Below, one piece after another: positions 1 to 8,010 of a stretch of 64,000 nucleotides of DNA. The notes below the pieces were generated by a model that was not told the origin of the DNA, made no database searches, and worked only from the letters and a program-made list of their open reading frames with translations. Origin of the DNA: an uncultured Mucispirillum sp. (GTDB lineage Bacteria; Chrysiogenota; Deferribacteres; Deferribacterales; Mucispirillaceae); the NCBI GenBank assembly GCA_944325215.1, contig CALUZC010000012.1:1-64000 (forward strand), read 5' to 3'. How positions within the stretch are numbered: position 1 is the stretch's first letter; every line of letters starts with the position of its first letter. The position numbers and the translations under genes are program-made.

Positions 1-84
1 ATATTATTTTATTTAAAGAGATTTAACAACCACTTTTTTATTTACTACTTTTTTCGCAATCGTTTTTAGAATTTACTGTATATA

Positions 85-347
85 TTATGATAGTTTTAGG
101 CAAAAATTAGAGTGTATCATACATTGCTAAAAAGCTTATTTTATTTAATATAGTAAAAAACGAGGTGATATATGGTAAAAAAGATTTTATTTATAGTAAT
201 ATTTTTAGCATTAAATATGGAGGTTTATGCTATGCAGTCAAATTTAAATAATAAAGAAAAAAGTATTGTGGAGATTTCAGCATACACATCAGCTGGTGAT
301 TTACAAAATTTATCAACTGCTTTAAATGAGGCTATTAATAATAAAAT
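85..347 (+). repeat. Direct repeat, copy A
   Basis: About 263 bases match 1161-1423 without gaps, at a constant offset of 1076. The first ~157 bases (promoter region, ribosome binding site and signal peptide) read as identical, and I count five substitutions after that. The repeat carries the upstream region and first ~59 codons of the CMD/cupin gene. I see no terminal inverted repeats and no transposase, so it looks like a segmental duplication. Confidence 0.9.
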
Positions 348-360
348 AAATGAAGTATAA
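172..360 (+). pseudogene. Truncated 5' remnant of the CMD/cupin gene
   Basis: This 62-codon frame encodes the same signal peptide and start of the first carboxymuconolactone-decarboxylase-like repeat as the intact gene at 1248. Just after base 347 the two copies diverge through a small deletion, and the frame ends at TAA 358-360. The ribosome binding site (GAGGTG) and upstream sequence are intact, so a short exported peptide could still be made, but no functional domain remains. I read it as a relic of duplication, not a gene with its own role. Confidence 0.8.
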
Positions 361-386
361 AATTGTATTAAGTAAAGTTAATAAAA

Positions 387-411
387 ACCCTGCTTTATTT
401 AAAAGCAGGGT
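387..411. terminator. Bidirectional terminator hairpin
   Basis: Ten-base arms ACCCTGCTTT and AAAGCAGGGT with a five-base loop lie between the remnant frame and the convergent barrel gene ending at 420. A and T runs flank it on both sides, as expected for a terminator serving both strands. Confidence 0.8.
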
Positions 412-419
412 ATAAAATT

Positions 420-1073
420 TTAGAATCTATATCCAGCTTCAGCATATATTCTAAAACCTGATAAATCAACACCTCCAGGTGCTGTAATAGTATAATCTAA
501 ATTTACTCCTGCATATGCTTTTTTAAAATTATATTTTAAACCTAAAGCAGCAACATAACCAAAATATGCACCATTATAATCAAATACAACATCCTGCCTA
601 CTATAATGCTGTATAGTTTCTGATTTTGCAAAGGATATAACAGGTCCAGTTCCAAACCATGGAACAAAACCTGTTTCATCTTTTTTTCTTTCATATTGTA
701 TTATACCCATTATTTTTATATCAAACATATTTGATATGGTTGTATATTTAAAATAATCTTGCTCTTGTCCTTTCACATATGTATATCCTAAATCAGTGCT
801 TATTGCAAAAAATCTATTAAAATTAAATTTATATTTCAAAGCAGCACCACCACCAACAGCTCCATCTGATAAACCATAAGATACGCTAGTTGGAAAATAT
901 ACACCACCACTTACCCCTAATGTCATAGGGTAATCTTTGTAATTAAGCTTACCAATACTTTTTATTTCACGGTTAAATTCATCAGCAAATGATTCTTTCT
1001 TTTTAGGCTCTTCCTGTGCAGATACGATAAATGATGTAAAAATAAATAAAATACTAAATAATAATTTTTTCAT
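420..1073 (-). CDS. Small outer-membrane beta-barrel protein
   Basis: A 217-residue protein with an N-terminal signal peptide (cleavage likely after FIVSA), a short charged linker and then amphipathic strands typical of an eight-stranded OmpX/OmpW-size barrel. It ends in an aromatic residue (AEAGYRF), the usual outer-membrane assembly signal. The ligand or function is not identifiable. AAGGGG upstream of the ATG serves as ribosome binding site. The gene lies between the two copies of a direct repeat and is transcribed against them. Its promoter contains a nine-base C tract in the -35/-10 spacer, so expression may be phase variable. Confidence 0.8.
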   Translation of the reverse strand: MKKLLFSILFIFTSFIVSAQEEPKKKESFADEFNREIKSIGKLNYKDYPMTLGVSGGVYFPTSVSYGLSDGAVGGGAALKYKFNFNRFFAISTDLGYTYVKGQEQDYFKYTTISNMFDIKIMGIIQYERKKDETGFVPWFGTGPVISFAKSETIQHYSRQDVVFDYNGAYFGYVAALGLKYNFKKAYAGVNLDYTITAPGGVDLSGFRIYAEAGYRF

Positions 1074-1102
1074 ATTTTTCCCCTTAAAAATAAAATATGG
1101 TC

Positions 1103-1129
1103 ATTATATCATGGGGGGGGGAATGTCAA
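1103..1129 (-). promoter_or_regulatory. Promoter with C9 tract in its spacer
   Basis: On the minus strand TTGACA (1124-1129) and TATAAT (1103-1108) are both perfect consensus hexamers. They are separated by 15 bases made of TT, nine C and ATGA. The homopolymer occupies 1113-1121. The spacer is two bases shorter than the optimal 17, so slippage of the tract would alter promoter strength. The start codon is 30 bases downstream of the -10. Confidence 0.85.
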
Positions 1130-1160
1130 GGAAATTGTTTATTATTATATTAAATAAATT

Positions 1161-1423
1161 TTATGATAGTTTTAGGCAAAAATTAGAGTGTATCATACAT
1201 TGCTAAAAAGCTTATTTTATTTAATATAGTAAAAAACGAGGTGATATATGGTAAAAAAGATTTTATTTATAGTAATATTTTTAGCATTAAATATGGAGGT
1301 TTATGCTATGCAGTCAAGTTTAAATAATAAGGAAAAAAGTATTGTGGAGATTTCAGCATACACATCAGCTGGTGATTTACAAAATTTATCAACTGCTTTA
1401 AATAAGGCTCTTGATAATAAAAT
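1161..1423 (+). repeat. Direct repeat, copy B
   Basis: Second copy of the 263-base repeat at 85-347. Here it forms the promoter region and 5' end of the intact CMD/cupin gene. The two copies bracket the barrel gene at 420-1073. Confidence 0.9.
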
Positions 1424-2279
1424 GACTATTAATGAAATCAATGAAATATTAATCCAAAGTTATGCCTACTGTGGCTTTCCTAAAAGCTTAAATGCAATAT
1501 CTACTTTTATTAATGTAGTAAAGGAAAGAAAATCAAAAGGTATAAAAGATATTCAAGGGCAGTCACCAAAAGTATTAACATCAAAAGATAATAAAGGTGA
1601 AATAGGCACTAAAACAAGGGAAGAACTTGCAGGTGGTGAAGTAAAAGGTGAATGGCAGATATTTGCTCCGGGTATTGAGCAGTATTTATTAGAACATTTA
1701 TTTGCTGATATTTTTGCACGTGGAATATTATCTCATCAAGAAAGAGAGCTTGCAACAGTATCATTTTTATCTGTTATAAAAGGGGCAGAGCCACAGCTTA
1801 AAGCTCATATTAATATGGCAAAAAATACAGGGCTTAGTGATAGTAAGTTAGATTATGCTGTCCGTTATGCTCAATTTATAACAGAATATAACATGGGAGC
1901 ATTTGGGCGTGGTGTAGAAAATACAGCTTATGCAAAATATTTTAAAGGCACAAGTTATCTTGATATGTTATCAACAGAAGGCGTTGTTATTGGCAATGTA
2001 GTATTTGAGCCAGGCTGCAGAAACAACTGGCATATCCACCATAAAGGCGGGCAGATATTACTTGTAACTGGTGGCAATGGTTATTATCAAGAATGGGGCA
2101 AACCTGCTAGAAAATTAAAAGAAGGTGATGTGGTACATATTCCAGCAGGTGTAAAACACTGGCATGGTGCAGCGCGTGACAGTTTTTTTGCTCATCTTGC
2201 CATAGAAGTGCCAGCAGAAGGTGCAAAAAATGAATGGCTTGAGCCAGTAAGTGATTCAGAATATAGTAAGTTAAAATAG
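1248..2279 (+). CDS. Exported carboxymuconolactone decarboxylase-like/cupin protein
   Basis: A 343-residue protein. It has a signal peptide ending near VYA (residues 1-20), a CMD/AhpD-like repeat at about 35-85 (YAYCGFPKSLNAI), a second CMD-like segment at about 145-205 (SHQERELATVSFL) and a C-terminal cupin at about 245-330. The cupin carries a His-rich metal motif (WHIHHKGGQ) and a second motif GDVVHIPAGVKHWHG. Such CMD-cupin fusions are usually annotated as oxidoreductase-like or decarboxylase-like with unknown substrate. It heads a tight operon with an FMN reductase (8 bases downstream) and a cyclophilin-like protein, which suggests a small-molecule redox role. GAGGTG precedes the ATG. 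Periplasmic location is inferred from the signal peptide. Confidence 0.85.
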   Translation: MVKKILFIVIFLALNMEVYAMQSSLNNKEKSIVEISAYTSAGDLQNLSTALNKALDNKMTINEINEILIQSYAYCGFPKSLNAISTFINVVKERKSKGIKDIQGQSPKVLTSKDNKGEIGTKTREELAGGEVKGEWQIFAPGIEQYLLEHLFADIFARGILSHQERELATVSFLSVIKGAEPQLKAHINMAKNTGLSDSKLDYAVRYAQFITEYNMGAFGRGVENTAYAKYFKGTSYLDMLSTEGVVIGNVVFEPGCRNNWHIHHKGGQILLVTGGNGYYQEWGKPARKLKEGDVVHIPAGVKHWHGAARDSFFAHLAIEVPAEGAKNEWLEPVSDSEYSKLK

Positions 2280-2286
2280 GTATAAT

Positions 2287-2824
2287 ATGGGTAAAAGAGT
2301 ATTAATATTATCAAGCAGCCCAAGGAAAAATGGTAATTCTGATACTTTATGCCATAATTTTGATGAGTGGAGCAAAAGATAGTGGTAATGAAGTGGTGGA
2401 AATATTTATAAATGATAAAAATATTAACTACTGCAAGGCTTGTGCATACTGCGAAAAACATAATGGAGTATGCATAATTAAAGATGATATGGTAGATATT
2501 ATAAAAGAAATATTTGCAAGTGATGTAATAGTATTTGCAAGCCCAGTTTATTTTTATTCTATTAGTGGTCAAATGAAAACATTTATAGACAGGCTTGTTA
2601 CTATATACAGGCAGATAACAAATAAAGAGATTTATTATATATTTGCAGCAGGTGATAAAACTCCAAATTTTAAAATAGTAGAGCTTTGTATGCGTGGTTT
2701 AGTAAGCTGTTTTGCAGGCTCAAAAGTAATGGGAGTGATACAGGCAGGCGGTGTTCGTAAAAAAGGTGAAGTAAGCTATACAGAGCATTTGCAGGAAGCC
2801 TATAAAATGGGAGCTGAAGTATGA
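2287..2824 (+). pseudogene. NAD(P)H-dependent FMN reductase, frameshifted
   Basis: The natural start at 2287 gives MGKRVLILSSSPRKNGNSD, the phosphate-binding start of flavodoxin-fold FMN reductases, but that frame stops about 30 codons in. The rest of the family sequence (GAKDSGNEV, a Cys cluster NYCKACAYCEKHNGVC, then SPVYFYSISGQMKTFIDR) continues in another frame. The frames join if one base is removed around 2358-2362, in TTTTG. The repaired protein would have about 178 residues. Its stop overlaps the next start as ATGA, and it follows the CMD/cupin gene by 7 bases. It is either a recent single-base lesion, a sequence error, or a recoded gene. Confidence 0.8.
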
Positions 2825-3249
2825 AAAAAATAGTTATTACACTATTTATTATAATAAATATAGCAAATTATACAAGTGCAAAAGATATGGAAAAAATAGC
2901 AGATATTGAAATTATTATAGCTGATAAAAAGGCAGAAGGTGTTATATATAACACAAGTGCAGGTAAAGATTTTTTAAAAAGACTACCAGCTAAATTTAAT
3001 ATGGAAGATTTTAACAGCACAGAAAAAATATCATATTTAAAAGAGAAACTAGATACTTCCAATATGCCTTCATCGTTTGACCCATCAGCTTCTGATATTG
3101 CTTATTACGGACCATGGGGAAATATATGTATATTTTATAAAGATTTTAGGCTTTCACAAAACCTTTATTCCATAGGTAGAATAACTAAAGGGATAGAATA
3201 TTTTGCAGATAAAAATAATGATTTTGAAATAACAATAAAAGTAAAATAA
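2821..3249 (+). CDS. Exported cyclophilin-like protein
   Basis: A 142-residue protein with an N-terminal hydrophobic signal sequence (residues 1-20) and a cyclophilin-like domain. The domain shows the pattern of small bacterial members: NTSAGKDFLKRLP, FNSTEKISYL, then YYGPWGNICIFYKDF and GRITKGIEYF. These proteins have a cyclophilin-type barrel but no proven prolyl isomerase activity. The start overlaps the stop of the FMN reductase (ATGA), so the two are translationally coupled. It ends the three-gene operon and is followed by a shared terminator. Confidence 0.8.
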   Translation: MKKIVITLFIIINIANYTSAKDMEKIADIEIIIADKKAEGVIYNTSAGKDFLKRLPAKFNMEDFNSTEKISYLKEKLDTSNMPSSFDPSASDIAYYGPWGNICIFYKDFRLSQNLYSIGRITKGIEYFADKNNDFEITIKVK

Positions 3250-3251
3250 AA

Positions 3252-3273
3252 ATGGGAAGCATAAGCTTCCCAT
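3252..3273. terminator. Bidirectional terminator hairpin
   Basis: Nine-base arms ATGGGAAGC and GCTTCCCAT with loop ATAA sit between the convergent ends of the cyclophilin-like gene and tsf, flanked by A/T runs. Confidence 0.85.
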
Positions 3274-3279
3274 AATATT

Positions 3280-4161
3280 TTATAAACCTGCTTGTTTTCT
3301 AACTTCTTCAGCAAAGTCTTCTTTTTTCTTTTCGATACCTTCGCCAAGTTGAAATCTTGTAAAGCGAACAACCACTTTATCACCTAATAATTTAGCTATG
3401 CTTTCATCAGGGTTTTTAACAAATTTTTGGCTTACAAGGCAAGATTCCTGTTTAAATTTGTTAACTTGACCTTCAACGATTTTTTCAATTATATTATCAG
3501 GTTTGCCACTTTCTTTAGCTTTTTGCACATAGATTTCTTTTTCATGAGCAATAACTTGTGGGTCTAAATCTTTATCACTTACGCAAAGTGGGTTTGCAGC
3601 ACAAATATGAAGTGCAATATCTCTAACAAGTTCTTTATCAGCACTTGTTACTTTATCAAACTCAACTAATACACCAATTTTGCCACCTGCATGGATATAT
3701 GCTTCAAGCATACAAGATGCATCATATTGAGCAAAACGGCGAACTCTTATATTTTCACCGATTTTAGCAACTTTTTCTGCAATAGTTTTTTCAACAGTAG
3801 CACCTTCAAAATCAAGAGCAAGTAAAGCATCCATATCTGCTGGTTTTTTATCAGCAACTAATTTACAAATTGCATTTGAAAAATTAATAAAATCATCAGT
3901 TTTTGCAACAAAGTCAGTTTCGCAGTTAACTTCAACGATAGCACCATTTTTTAAATCATCAGAAAGGTAAGTAACTACTAAACCTTCAGCAGCAACTCTG
4001 CCAGATTTTTTAGCAGCATCAGCTAAACCTTTTGTGCGTAAGAAATCAATAGCTTTTTCTAAATCGCCGCCAGTTTCTGATAATGCTTTTTTGCAGTCCA
4101 TCATACCTGCGCCAGTTTTTTCACGAAGTTCTTTTACAAGTGAAGCTGTAATTTCTGCCAT
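3280..4161 (-). CDS. tsf: Elongation factor Ts
   Basis: A 293-residue EF-Ts, the nucleotide exchange factor for EF-Tu. The N-terminal UBA-like domain (VKELREKTGAGMMDCKKAL) carries the family signature, followed by the conserved core TDFVAKTDDF, the active exchange region. A dimerisation-type second half and the normal C-terminal module follow. The start overlaps the rpsB stop by one base (TAATG), as in the widespread rpsB-tsf operon, so translation is coupled. It is a standard intact housekeeping gene. Confidence 0.97.
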   Translation of the reverse strand: MAEITASLVKELREKTGAGMMDCKKALSETGGDLEKAIDFLRTKGLADAAKKSGRVAAEGLVVTYLSDDLKNGAIVEVNCETDFVAKTDDFINFSNAICKLVADKKPADMDALLALDFEGATVEKTIAEKVAKIGENIRVRRFAQYDASCMLEAYIHAGGKIGVLVEFDKVTSADKELVRDIALHICAANPLCVSDKDLDPQVIAHEKEIYVQKAKESGKPDNIIEKIVEGQVNKFKQESCLVSQKFVKNPDESIAKLLGDKVVVRFTRFQLGEGIEKKKEDFAEEVRKQAGL

Positions 4162-4964
4162 TATTTCACCTCATCTTCTGGTATATCATCAAGTTCTGCT
4201 TCTGCCATAGAAACAATATCATCTTCTTCCACATCTTCTTCTTTAGATGCTTCTCTAACTTCCCCAACAAGCTCATCTTCTCTAGACTGTCTGCCTTCGT
4301 TAATAGCATCAGCTAATCTGCCTGCAATAAGCTGGCATGCTCTAATGGCATCATCGTTACCTGGAATTGGGAAATCAACCATTTCAGGGTCGCAGTTTGT
4401 ATCAACAATAGCCACTATAGGTATACCTAATTTATGAGCTTCTAAAACTGCATTTTGTTCCATATTAATATCAACTATAAACATAACATCAGGGATATTT
4501 TTCATATCCTTGATACCACCTAAATTTTTCTCTAATTTGTCATACTCTTTTTTAAGAAGTGCTGCTTCTTTTTTAGTGTAACGTTTGATTAAATCAGTAG
4601 CAAACATTTCTTCTAATTCTTTAAGTCTTGCAACTCTGCCTTTAATAGTATTAAAGTTAGTTAATGTGCCACCTAACCAACGGTTATTAATGTAGTAAGC
4701 ATTGCATTGCTCAGCAGCAGCTTTAATAGCATCTTGAGCTTGTTTTTTAGTGCCTACAAATAAGAAGTTACAGCCTTGTTTAGCCATATCTCTTGTGAAT
4801 TCAAATGCGTTATTAAAGCATTGAACAGTTTTTTGAAGGTCAAGAATATAAATACCGTTTCTAGCACCAAAAACGTATTTAGACATTTTAGGGTTCCAAC
4901 GGTTAGTTCTGTGACCAAAATGCACACCTGCTTCTAACAGGCTTTTCATTGAAATGTACGACAT
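4161..4964 (-). CDS. rpsB: 30S ribosomal protein S2
   Basis: A 267-residue S2. Signature regions include [19 protein letters not shown] at the N-terminus, [24 protein letters not shown] and [13 protein letters not shown]. The last ~40 residues form an acidic tail ([18 protein letters not shown]). The start at 4964 is chosen because AAGGAG lies correctly upstream and the protein begins where family members do. The frame extends upstream but without homology. A 5' leader of about 110 bases with mutually exclusive stems suggests autogenous control. Confidence 0.97.
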   Translation of the reverse strand: MSYISMKSLLEAGVHFGHRTNRWNPKMSKYVFGARNGIYILDLQKTVQCFNNAFEFTRDMAKQGCNFLFVGTKKQAQDAIKAAAEQCNAYYINNRWLGGTLTNFNTIKGRVARLKELEEMFATDLIKRYTKKEAALLKKEYDKLEKNLGGIKDMKNIPDVMFIVDINMEQNAVLEAHKLGIPIVAIVDTNCDPEMVDFPIPGNDDAIRACQLIAGRLADAINEGRQSREDELVGEVREASKEEDVEEDDIVSMAEAELDDIPEDEVK

Positions 4965-5008
4965 ATTAATTCTCCTTTCGTTTTTTCTTCCACTGATAAG
5001 ATGAAGCA

Positions 5009-5048
5009 CTCTTATAATTTTATATAAGAGAACACGCCGAGCTCTTAT
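5009..5048 (-). promoter_or_regulatory. rpsB leader with alternative stems
   Basis: In the leader RNA three segments occur in order: AUAAGAG (5048-5042), CUCUUAUA (5030-5023) and UAUAAGAG (5016-5009). The middle one can pair with either neighbour, so the stems are mutually exclusive. Two near-identical CTTATCA(..)TGG blocks flank them. This could be a ribosomal-protein autoregulatory or attenuation element; no known family is recognised. Confidence 0.45.
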
Positions 5049-5080
5049 TTTTGCCAGTGTGATAAGTCGCAAGCTATATT

Positions 5081-5107
5081 TCTATAGATTAATGCTGTAA
5101 AAGTCAA
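5081..5107 (-). promoter_or_regulatory. Candidate rpsB promoter
   Basis: TTGACT (5102-5107) and TATAGA (5081-5086) on the minus strand are separated by 15 bases, about 115 bases upstream of the rpsB start. The spacer is short, so confidence is moderate. Confidence 0.45.
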
Positions 5108-5123
5108 GCAATAATTTTATAAA

Positions 5124-5996
5124 TTAATTAGTATCAGTTTCCACATATGCATAAATATGGTCTTTTTCCACTACAAGATAAATTCTTTTCATTTCCACAC
5201 CAGATATTTCATAAATATTATTTATTTTTTGTATTTTATCAGGTGAATATACTGGAAAATAATTTTCGCCATACTCTATAGCATAAATTTTATTAAAATA
5301 TCCCCTTAATATATTATATGTTTTTGTTAAATCTTTAGTATTTAAAATAAAAAGTTCATAATTACTTGCTTCACTTTTAGAATAAACATCTTTAATAGTA
5401 AGCCCAGTAGTTACATGATGCAAGTTTTTTCCTAAAGGTATACCACTTATTTTAAGTCTTTTAATATTTTCACCTACATTTTTTGCTTTTGATATATCAA
5501 TTGGTGAAAATCTGTCATTCATAAAGGTAAAATCTGCCACAATTGTTTTGCCGTCTTTTTTCATAAATATTAAATTATAATCTATTTTATTTTTTATAAA
5601 AGTTATCTGTATTGTAGTTTGAGAGATATTAAATGATATATCTACATTATCTTTCTGAATTTTAGTATTATTTGCAGGCAGTTCTTTAGGCAGCATTTCT
5701 AATAATGCAGTCCCAAAGCCAGTATCAATACTAGCAAGGAATTTGCTGTATGCTTTTTTTAAATCATTTTCTTTAGTTTCATATATTTGAGCACAGGCAT
5801 TTGAATATATATATTGTGGCTTATTATCAGATTTACCAAAAAATGTATCACCAGTTAATATACAGTCAAACCCCCATGATGATACGTATTGATTATATTC
5901 TTTATTGTTTGAAGAATATCTTTCAAAAGTATTATCTTGTGCATATAAATTATTACATATAAAAGCAAATATTAATAAAAATAGTATTTTTTTCAT
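5124..5996 (-). CDS. Exported protein of unknown function
   Basis: A 290-residue protein with a clear signal peptide (MKKILFLLIFAFICNNLYA), so probably periplasmic or surface located. The mature part alternates short beta-rich and charged segments; I recognise no domain and no catalytic motif. It stands alone between the rpsB leader and a small membrane protein, on the same strand as both. A ribosome binding site (GGAGGG) lies upstream of the ATG. Confidence 0.7.
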   Translation of the reverse strand: MKKILFLLIFAFICNNLYAQDNTFERYSSNNKEYNQYVSSWGFDCILTGDTFFGKSDNKPQYIYSNACAQIYETKENDLKKAYSKFLASIDTGFGTALLEMLPKELPANNTKIQKDNVDISFNISQTTIQITFIKNKIDYNLIFMKKDGKTIVADFTFMNDRFSPIDISKAKNVGENIKRLKISGIPLGKNLHHVTTGLTIKDVYSKSEASNYELFILNTKDLTKTYNILRGYFNKIYAIEYGENYFPVYSPDKIQKINNIYEISGVEMKRIYLVVEKDHIYAYVETDTN

Positions 5997-6024
5997 AACT
6001 TTATCCCTCCAATTTGCTTTATAT

Positions 6025-6855
6025 TTATGCGTTATTTTTTATCTTTTCTAAAAGAGATGTAATTTCTTCCACATCATTATTTGATGAGCTGTCATTATTT
6101 TGATTATTAGAAGCAAACGATACTGTAAACTACCTTGAATTTTTTAGTACAACAGTAAGTTCAATTTGATTAAGTGGGGCGGTATTTCCTGTATTACTGA
6201 AAAATTTATCAAAATCAAAGGGAATATTGTTTGCTTGTAATTTATCAATAGTATTCTTATTCATATTAAAAGAAGGAATACTAATGTTTGTTGTACCTTC
6301 TTTTATGCTGTAGTCTATTAAATCACTGTATTTAAAAACTTCATTAAAAGGGTATAAGGACCATGTTTTATCATTTTCATTAATTGCAATAAAATTAGCA
6401 ATTTCATAAGTTGATTGAAAGGGCTCTGTATTTGTATCTTTATTAAATGGGTTTATTTTACTAAAAGGATTAAATTCATTATTAAATTTAGTAAAATCGC
6501 CGTCAGTAAAAATATCATTTTTATTTATATTAATAGTAAAAGTATCATCCGAGCTGGAAATATTTTTTGTATAAAATGTATGACTATTATTGGAAATACT
6601 GTTTGTATTAAAGCTGCTGTCTGTGTTAGATGTATTTTCTGCACTATGAGTATTATTTGTATTAGAAGTATTATTATTAGCAGTTTGCAGTTTAAAGCAT
6701 TCATCACATATGAGTGCTCCGTTATAAGTGTGGGAATGAAATGAATTAGTAATTCTACCACAACGCATACAGGTTATGGAACGAGTTTTTTTATAAAAAT
6801 ATATAATAAAAAAAACTGCTGCTATAATTAATAAAATTATAATATACTTCTCCAT
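6025..6855 (-). pseudogene. Membrane zinc-ribbon protein interrupted by an amber codon
   Basis: The frame starts at 6855 (GGAG upstream). It encodes one transmembrane helix (residues ~4-22), a Cys4 treble-clef or ribbon (CMRCGRI...ICDECF), a long Asn/Thr/Ser-rich linker and a C-terminal beta-rich domain (IELTVVLKN). TAG at 6130-6132 stops it after LKNSR. The same frame continues for 34 codons (FTVSFASNNQ ... EEITSLLEKIKNNA) to TAA at 6025-6027. The continuation looks like the natural end of the strand-helix domain. The gene is therefore either mutated, read through, or makes a slightly shortened protein. The family resembles zinc-ribbon proteins of the DUF4428 kind, but this is uncertain. Confidence 0.65.
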
Positions 6856-6955
6856 ATTACACTCCAAATATTTAACAAATATATTAGATAAACTAAATCA
6901 TATACTAAAAATAATAAAATATCCATATAAAATATGTTTAAATAAATCTAATATA

Positions 6956-6983
6956 TTGACATATAAATTTAATTCATTAAAAT
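6956..6983 (+). promoter_or_regulatory. Candidate lgt promoter
   Basis: TTGACA (6956-6961), 16-base spacer, TAAAAT (6978-6983), 31 bases upstream of the lgt start. Confidence 0.6.
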
Positions 6984-7014
6984 TACATAGATTATGAAAA
7001 TGGGGTAATTTTTT

Positions 7015-7986
7015 ATGATGCCATATCTTTTTAAAATAGGTAATTTTGAATTACGTATATACAGCCTTATGATTATAATAGGCTTACTTTTAACGCTTTT
7101 TATAACCAGTAAAAAAATGAAAAAAATGGGTTATAAACAGGAATATTTGGAGAATATGATAATAGTAGTATTTATTGCAGCTTTACTGGGAGCAAGAATC
7201 TATTATGTTATATTTAACTGGGAATATTATAAAAGCGAACCTTTAGAAATATTTAAAGTATGGCATGGTGGGCTTGCCATTCATGGTGGAGTTATTTTAG
7301 GGTTTATAGCATCAGTTATATATGGTCATTATATAAAAATAAAAGTTATGTTTTTTGGTGATTTAATAGCTCCATGGGTACTTTTTGGGCAAGGGCTTGG
7401 AAGGCTGGGTAATTTTGCAAACGGTGAGGCTCACGGTGTTCCAACTATTGTCCCACCTGATATTATCTTTAGATTAAAACCAATATTTACTGATTTTTGG
7501 GCAACTGTATTAAATACATTTAACCTAAATAATAATCCTGAAAGTATATCAAAACTAAATGATATAGTTAAAAACGGTGCAGAAGTAACATTTCAAGGCA
7601 GGGTTTATGAATTGAAAGAGTATGTGCCGTGGGGTATCAGCTTTACAAATAAATATATGCCAGCAGCATACAGAGATTTTGGCACACTGCCAGTGCACCC
7701 TACATTTTTTTATGAGATGATATTAAATTTTACAGGTGCATTTATAATGTTTTTATTTTGGCGAAATGATAAAAATATTTCCACTGGGCTTATTTTTGGT
7801 ATATACTTAATATCATATGGTTTAATACGTGCTTTTGTTACTATGTTTAGGGCAGATGATTTAATGCTTGGTGTTCTAAGAGCACCGCACGTGGCAAGCC
7901 TTGCTTTTGTTTCTGTTGGTATATTTCTAGTAATTAGAGCAAGGTATATTTTAAAAAAAGCACCAAATATTAAAGAAAGAAATTAA
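7015..7986 (+). CDS. lgt: Prolipoprotein diacylglyceryl transferase
   Basis: A 323-residue polytopic inner-membrane enzyme that transfers diacylglycerol from phosphatidylglycerol to the lipobox cysteine of prolipoproteins. Visible motifs are HGGLAIHGG in the first half, the Lgt signature GRLGNFANGEAHG with its essential Arg, and HPTFFYE in the C-terminal half. About seven hydrophobic segments are present. Between the signature and HPTFFYE lies a loop of ~85 residues, somewhat longer than in compact Lgt proteins. The start could be 7015 or 7018; GGGG lies upstream. Its substrates in this window include several lipoproteins (26257, 47508, 60795, 61696). Confidence 0.95.
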   Translation: MMPYLFKIGNFELRIYSLMIIIGLLLTLFITSKKMKKMGYKQEYLENMIIVVFIAALLGARIYYVIFNWEYYKSEPLEIFKVWHGGLAIHGGVILGFIASVIYGHYIKIKVMFFGDLIAPWVLFGQGLGRLGNFANGEAHGVPTIVPPDIIFRLKPIFTDFWATVLNTFNLNNNPESISKLNDIVKNGAEVTFQGRVYELKEYVPWGISFTNKYMPAAYRDFGTLPVHPTFFYEMILNFTGAFIMFLFWRNDKNISTGLIFGIYLISYGLIRAFVTMFRADDLMLGVLRAPHVASLAFVSVGIFLVIRARYILKKAPNIKERN

Positions 7987-8010
7987 AATAATATATAAGG
8001 AGGCGTTACA

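Noticed and set aside
85-1423. Composite transposon or insertion sequence
   Set aside because: The flanking repeats are direct and carry gene 5' ends; there is no transposase and no terminal inverted repeats.
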